Shown here one piece after another: positions 57,649-64,000 of a stretch of 64,000 bases of DNA (its first letter is position 1; each line of letters begins with the position of its first letter). Source of the stretch: Lonicera japonica. Lineage: Eukaryota > Streptophyta > Magnoliopsida > Dipsacales > Caprifoliaceae. The position numbers and the translations under genes were made by a program. The notes beneath the pieces were generated by a model. It ran no database searches. It worked only from the letters and a program-made list of their open reading frames with translations, and was not told the origin of the DNA. The DNA lies in NCBI GenBank assembly GCA_021464415.1, contig CM038463.1, forward strand, positions 6,928,754 through 6,992,753, given 5' to 3'.

Positions 57649-60600
57649 TTATTTAAAATTGGAAGCACAAATTTAGAGGGGGTTAATTTGATGAATATGT
57701 CACCAAGTGCCACCCTGGCAGGCATTACCTGTATTGAAGGAATGGGTAATTTGAGGTCATGTGTACTTGTTGGCCACTTTAGCACGAAAAAGGAATTAAT
57801 GATCTATGCAGACAAGAAGCATTGTTAATTAATTAATTAATGCAAGGATTATTTATTATTATATTAATCAACTTTAATTAGACAATTAATTGATAATGTA
57901 GGAGGGATTGATCAACTAATCTATTATTATATCTGTTTATTCCATGTTCAAACTTTAAATTTACATTTTCAAAAATAAATATAATCTTTTTCAATCCTTT
58001 TTGCATCACCAAAGTCACTTTTTAAGCAACATTTTGCTTTTATTTTTATTTGGTTTTGCTTTTGTTATTGTTTTTGTTCCCCCTTGAACCTGTCCGAATG
58101 TGCTAGTTTCTCTCCCTTACCAGCAATTATAAATTTATTTATTAAGATTTTTTCTTAATTTTATTTATATATTAATGCAAATATATTTCAAAGGTATATA
58201 TTTTACGGTTGATGGTTAGCTTAAATCTTGATATCTCTTAAAGTAATAAGTCTCAAATTAAGTAACAATTATCTAAGCAAACACTCTACGAGATTATAAT
58301 AAACTCCTCAATACACCAATTTAAGCGTCCTTATGATCGGCCAAGGAGGGACCATAATGATTTGCACATAAATTGGTATGGACAATTAATTTTACTATTT
58401 GGGAAAAAAAAAAAAAAGAGAGACGTTTTTTTTCTTAATTTTCTTATTTGATTCGATAAATAGTCTTATGTATGTGATCCAAGCACAAGCATGTGATCGA
58501 CTGGAACATGATACCAACCTTATTAAAACTATTAGATGAACAAAAAAAAAAAAAGCAGCTCAAAAAGGATGCCAACCTTATTGTTTAACAAATCATCTAA
58601 TGTACATTAATTAGAGCCATCTAATCGACGCAATTTTTCATCAATGGAAAAAAAAAATGATTTTGAAGCTTCCGCAAATTGCCTCATTCATGTTTTTGGG
58701 GAAAAAAAATGTTTTCTTTTTAATAAAAAGAGATGTCTACGTCTCTCTCTTACAACTATAAATAATGAAAATTTCCCCCAAACTCCTCTAGGTTAGACTC
58801 AAATCTAGGATATTTCCTAAATCCGAGTGGGTGCCTCCCCGACTAGGTTAGCTCACCTGCTTTTGCAAGAGAAAATGTTAAAAAGTAGAGAATTCGACAT
58901 ATTTTTGTTTTGTTATGGTAAAAGCGACAAATAAACGTCTGGTTCAAAAAGAATTAATAATTAAACAATTGAACACATAAGTTAACTGTTGTGCCACACA
59001 CTTAATTATTTTGAGAGTCCTTTTTTGCATCCAATAATAGTAATTGTGAAAAGAAGCTCACCAAACAAATTATTAGCATCAACATGTTAATTGAAAATAT
59101 AAAATGAACTTTATAAAATCCTAGATTTTATTGCATTCGTGTGTTTGTATGACCTTTAGCTGTTAAATTAAAGATGCAACCCACCAAAACCACCTAATCT
59201 CTATCAGGTCCATTGTGTGTGTGTGTATATATATGTATATATACAGTTAGGATCTGGTACGAACCATTTGGACATAAGTTACACTTCTAGCAACAATTTT
59301 TTGTTAAAAAAATATTTTTCAAATATTTTAGTAACAAAAATTTGTAGCTAAAATTCGGTCCATATATATAAATAGTTCATACCATATTTGGATCTTCTCG
59401 TTGTATATATACGTATATTTTGATCAACAAACTTATATATATATATATATATCTTATAAATAATTTAGCTGATGAAAATTAAGTGCAAGCACGTTCTGGC
59501 TAATTTACTCCGTACAAGATAACATAACTAATTTTTGTACAAACAAGGCTGTAATGTCGGATCCGTTTATATATTAATCCATTTTAATTTGCATTTTGAT
59601 TCCTTCTCTTTTTAATTTCTTTTTCCTAAACCGAATCCGTCGATCGATATTATTTTTTACTCTAATCTTAAATTTTCGAGATTATCCAGGAATCAGAATG
59701 ATGATATGGCATATATGCTTAGAAGTGTGTGCATTTTTTTTATTTTTTTTTATAACAGCAATATCCGGGTCAGTTTTTATGCAATTCGATTAATCCTCTT
59801 TTATAATTTATGAACTCAAAGAAATAACTGATAGGCCAAGTCTAATGGTTTTGTGTGCATTCTTTATAATTTCCTTTCATGTACATATAATTTGATTAAT
59901 TACTTGTTAGACAATATTGATGAGTTACTTCAAAACAAATAATTGAGCTAATTATATGGCCAATCATTAATTTAAAATATTTATGTTATTGTTTCTAATC
60001 AGTGCGCGGGAGGGCAAGTTCAGATCTTCATATATTATTCCCATTCATAAATGGATAACTCAATGTTAAACTTCTACTCTTTTAATTAATATAGGACAAT
60101 GTATGTATTTGAACAAATAACTCTTTGTATACATAATTATGCCGGTGATGCTACTCGTGTTGCTCACAAGTTGAAGAAAGTTGCCTATTGAATTGTGTTA
60201 ACGAACATTGGAGATTTCTCATTAATCTTTTTCTCCTATATAATAAATGATAAAGGGTGGTTGTTAATTTTGTTCTCTCTAGTGAAGAGACAGACAAAAT
60301 TTGTATCGTGGAAATAGCCAAATAAAAACGAAATAAAATCTTAAACTAAGCCTATTTTTTTTCTTCTTGTTGTAAATTTCATAATCTTGAAAAAAAATAA
60401 TATTTTGGAGTGTATAGATTGAGTGTACTGTTAGTGTTGAGTCTGTTAGAAGATGGTTTTCATGAGGAAATTAATTTAAGGGCATGTTTGGTTTGGTTGA
60501 ATGGAAAAGGATAGGTGTTGGAGAATGACGAAGACATATGTCTCACCTAAAGTCTGGTCAAGCCGACACCTACGTTGCACGTGGGACCTCTGCACGTGTA

Positions 60601-60780
60601 TAGATGATTAATTTCCTTATATCTAGTTTTTCCTTTTTCTACTCTAAATATTGTTCTCTCAATCTAGAATAAGTCATTGGACCTACATGGTTTGGACACC
60701 ACCCTACCTTAAGAATAAGAAATTTTTTGCAACTTAATCATATCATAGTGTCCTTATGTTTACATTTTCTAATTAATGTA
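57649..60780. other. AT-rich intergenic DNA
   Basis: A candidate TIR pair (GGATCTGGTACGAACCATTT near 59249 and AAATAGTTCATACCATATTTGGATC near 59370) hints at another small MITE. (AT)n lies near 59436-59453. No gene recognised. Confidence 0.4.
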
Positions 60781-60783
60781 CTT

Positions 60784-61135
60784 CAACTTGTTGGTTTAAG
60801 AAGAGGGAGAATTTAAGTACCCCATTTTAAGGTGGTAATGGACCCTAATCTAAATCCGGAAGTTTCAAGTTTTAACCGACTATTAGTGTAACACTAATCT
60901 CTTAGGCAAATCGATTTTGATATAATTTCTGGTATCAATTAGATGAATTCATATCTTCTAGATAACGTACTTAAACTTGAAATTATATTTATTTTTTTGA
61001 ACAGCAAATTAACTTGGTTTAAATTAGAATGAATTTGAGTACTCTATTTTATAAGTGGCAATAGAACCCAATATAAATGTAGAAGTTTCCAAGTTCTCAT
61101 AGACTTTTAATGCGACATTAATCACCCATAAATTT
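60784..61135. repeat. Imperfect tandem duplication, period about 226 bp
   Basis: 60784-60910 (AACTTGTTGGTTTAAGAAGA; ACCCCATTTTAAGGTGGTAA; GAAGTTTCAAGTTTT) recurs at 61010-61135 with many substitutions. Noncoding; origin unknown, possibly an old LTR fragment. Confidence 0.65.
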
Positions 61136-63308
61136 TGCTGTAAAAATTGCGGGTGTTAAGTTGAATCAATTAATGAAACGTGTCTAACCATGCCACTTTT
61201 GACTAGTAGAATGGAGGTTTGTTAAGTAGCATTGTGCAAAGCAAGCACAAGGGGTCCGACTTAAATCTTCTTGAAGTACAAGATATTTAAGTAAAATTTA
61301 TATGATGAAACGACTCAAAATCTGAATTGTTCAATTTAAAATTTAAAATATAGATTTCATATTCTAATGATTTAGAGTGATATTTGTCTCATAAAATGAA
61401 CTAGATTTATCATATTTAAACATCTAGCTAAGAGACTTCCTTACACCTTCACAAGGTATATAAGCTCATATGCAAATTTGTTTAAATGGTTTTAAAATAG
61501 GGATTAAATTCTATCCATTAAAATCAGAAAATAAAAACCCTATACTACAAATTGACACTAGCTAGATGTTGAACGAGATTAACTGGGGTCCAATATGGTG
61601 CTTGAACATGGAAAGACACGTGAAGAAAACTTCATTCATGCTCAAGAATTTTATTGAAATAAAAAAAAAAGTGAATATATTCAAATATCATTGAATATGT
61701 ATGATGTAAAACTTGCTAGCATTTATATTAAAAATAGGATGTACTTTGAATGGGAGGCACTTCTTCCAAGTCCAAACCATGAAATAGGGATGAATATTTG
61801 GTCTAATCTTTATAGTATAAAACACTAAATTAAGGACATTAAAATTGTCTTTTCAATAGGGTTAAGAAAGAATATATAAGAGTGTGGCTCTATGTGTGAG
61901 ACAGATGGTTTTGTTTTTTTGTTCTTGAAGAAATTAAGTGGCGGTAGTGTGGAATTTTGACTGATAAAGACTTCAAAGCTAAGAAATATAATCACAGGTG
62001 TAACTCACTTGGGATAAACTAAAGTTTTATCTCTAATTTGATATTTCGTATTCAATAAAATGTCTACATAGCTGCATTGCGAAATTCATGTAATTTAAAA
62101 AAAAATAAAAATTGGATGTTTAACATGAAGAGTTTAATTTTTTGTTTTCAATATAACCAAATGATAGTTATATTAACTGGCAAAGCAATAATCTCTGTGT
62201 CAAAGCATGTCACTACTTTAAGAAGTTATACAATATGTTTTTAAAGTTGTATATTGCTATAACAATAAACATAATTGCTTTGATAATAATACGACTCTAA
62301 TCAAATTTTAAAGCTATCAAAAGAATTTTAGTTTTAAGTATTAATTAAATTAAAATTAGGGTAACGGAAGGACTAATATTTTACCAATGTGGTCGGGCAA
62401 GAGATGTAGGTTTTGAATTCAAACAAAAATTTGCCTTGCTCTAGAATAATATTGGGTCCATTTCCCACGAGGCAAGCCCCGCCCCACCCCACCTCCTCTC
62501 TCTCTCTCTCTCTCTCTCCCTAGACTTTTCTTTTTCGAAGAACAAATTTTGTTGAAAACTTGCACCTAAAGGATCGAGAGGACATTAATTACTCAACTCT
62601 ATCATTGGAACGTAAATTTGTTAGAAAGCCCAACATACAGTGGACTTGAACAATGTGTACTAGAGTGAGTAGACGCAATCCATGAACAAGCAATACAAAT
62701 ACCATTTTGTGTAAAATTTTAAAACAAAATGTATAATGGTAGAATGGTAGATATTTTTAGTTGGTACTTTTCTAAATTAATACATCTTTAATATTTGAAC
62801 CGGTAATTTAACATTTTAATTATATTTACATGATGTTAAAAAAACTAACTTTTTAATTTTGAGATTTTTTTCAGAACTGAAACTATTTATTTTAATTTTT
62901 TGAATAATATAAAATATTTACTATAATGTGTGCATGTATACACAAGGACAAGGTTGGTCAAATAGTAATTCGCGAGCTTTTATCCTTTAAGGTCCAAATT
63001 ATCTGATATATCAAATAGTGTTACAAGGTTGGGATTTTGGCACATAAACCGAGGACAAGGTTTTGATGATAACACGCTTATTCTATAGATGAATTGATTT
63101 GTAAATTATAAACGAGGCTCAACACTTTAAATTGCACTTATAGCGAAAATGTGAGGGATAAATTAAGGTCATTTCTTTCGATAGGAACAAATAATGAAAT
63201 AAAAAAAGAAGAAAATATTCAAGTAATCACATCATTCTATGGCTCTCTTCCTCGAACATAACCTAATGTATAATACAACATACAGCAATATTATATACGG
63301 CAAAACTT
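61136..63308. other. AT-rich intergenic DNA
   Basis: A (CT)n microsatellite is at 62497-62519. No gene or defined element recognised. Confidence 0.45.
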
Positions 63309-63311
63309 TTA

Positions 63312-63952
63312 TGGCTCGTTTGGTTCAAGATTCAAACCATTCCGGAAATGCTATATTCCATTCCGAAACGATTCCTGCGTTTGGTTCAAGTTTTGAGTCC
63401 GGAATAAATGATTCTAGGAACAAACCTTTCCCTCCAAGTTCTCCCATTTAAATCATAAGGAATAAACCATTACCAATGGACATCTTTTTTAATTTTTCAT
63501 GTTAGGACCAAAATAATACTCTTCCTTATGAATAAATAATTCTTTTTCCATTCGTGTATGAAAATATTGTTTGAAACTATTTTTTTTTTTAGTTACGCTG
63601 CTGCACAAAAAAGATAAAAAAAAATATTTGGAACTTTTTTCTTTTCTTTTTTCCTGTTGTAATTTTTTTTTTAATTACAAAAATTGTAATTTTTGTGGGA
63701 TAGTTATTAACTAGGCATGTATAATTTTTGTAATTTATTATAGTAATTGTCTCTTTTAAAAAATTAATATGTGATGTCTTCTCAACTTATAAAAAGAAAA
63801 GTATTTTTGTAATTGATATTTTATTCCATTCCTATTCCCGGTTGAACCAAACATCGGTATGGCATCCTAGATGCCAGGAAAGAAAATTTTCAAGAATCAA
63901 GTATGCCCGTTCCATGCCCATTCCATTCCCAAAACTCGAACCAAACGAGCCC
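63312..63952. mobile_element. PIF/Harbinger (Tourist-like) MITE, 641 bp
   Basis: Ends TGGCTCGTTTGGTTCAAG and, reversed, GGGCTCGTTTGGTTCGAG, flanked by TTA at 63309-63311 and 63953-63955. It shares CTCGTTTGGTTC with the MITE at 44750-45240. Subterminal repeats (CATTCC, GGAATG) are frequent. The 70-codon frame inside is a chance ORF. Confidence 0.88.
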
Positions 63953-64000
63953 TTAATGTTCATCCAATCCAAGCGATCATTAAAGGAGGCCCAATTCCAG

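Noticed and set aside
58740..58870. Another SINE (GAGTGGGTGCCTCCCCGACTAGG segment)
   Set aside because: One tRNA-like word in the reverse complement, but no convincing A/B-box pair, tail or target duplication.
1..64000. CRISPR array, operon, organelle DNA or bacterial system
   Set aside because: No regularly spaced identical repeats with spacers, no prokaryotic gene packing, and the content is typical plant nuclear DNA.

Overview
This window looks like nuclear DNA from a flowering plant, most likely a eudicot. The evidence is two intron-containing LATERAL ORGAN BOUNDARIES DOMAIN (LBD) transcription factor genes, plant-type Copia and Athila-type Gypsy retrotransposons primed by tRNA-Met and tRNA-Asp, plant MITEs, and AT-rich intergenic DNA. 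The species cannot be named from the sequence alone. There is no bacterial-style operon, CRISPR array, rRNA gene or intact tRNA gene.

Region 1 (1-12.3 kb) is repeat-rich. The left edge cuts a minus-strand Copia element (gag, primer site and a complete LTR at 702-1372). Next come a small TIR element in a tandem duplication, a roughly 2.3 kb degenerate repeat block with GC-rich ends, and a fully delimited 3.1 kb Copia element (7725-10822, target duplication CTATT). That element keeps gag, RT and RNase H remnants but has no protease or integrase.

Region 2 (12.36-32.16 kb) is a three-level nest. A minus-strand SIRE-like Copia has its gag split by a 16.4 kb Athila-type Gypsy element (13716-30132), which itself carries a 2.0 kb LTR-like insertion (25227-27260). 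Removing the Gypsy element rejoins the Copia gag in frame. The Gypsy element has 2.7 kb LTRs, a tRNA-Asp primer site, gag-pol broken by many stops and at least two frameshifts, and an extra acidic ORF after pol. Both of its LTRs carry a tRNA-like A-box/B-box module.

Region 3 (32.4-39.2 kb) holds a decayed deoxyhypusine hydroxylase (DOHH) pseudogene in pieces, a tRNA-derived SINE, a 5'-truncated plus-strand Copia pol, and a TRIM-like fragment.

Region 4 (40.9-53.1 kb) is the functional core. An LBD16-like gene (41201-42553, plus strand) and an LBD29-like gene (51887-52880, minus strand) face each other in convergent orientation about 9.3 kb apart. Each has two exons split at the same QQQ|V position. 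In Arabidopsis both families act downstream of auxin response factors in lateral root initiation. The DOHH remnant next door matches the Arabidopsis neighbourhood, where DOHH sits beside LBD29, so this is probably ancestral microsynteny later invaded by transposons.

Region 5 (53-64 kb) is AT-rich intergenic DNA with a LINE fragment in the LBD29-like upstream region, Stowaway-like and Tourist-like MITEs and an old tandem duplication. Several MITEs with clear TIRs and target duplications also lie between and around the two LBD genes.
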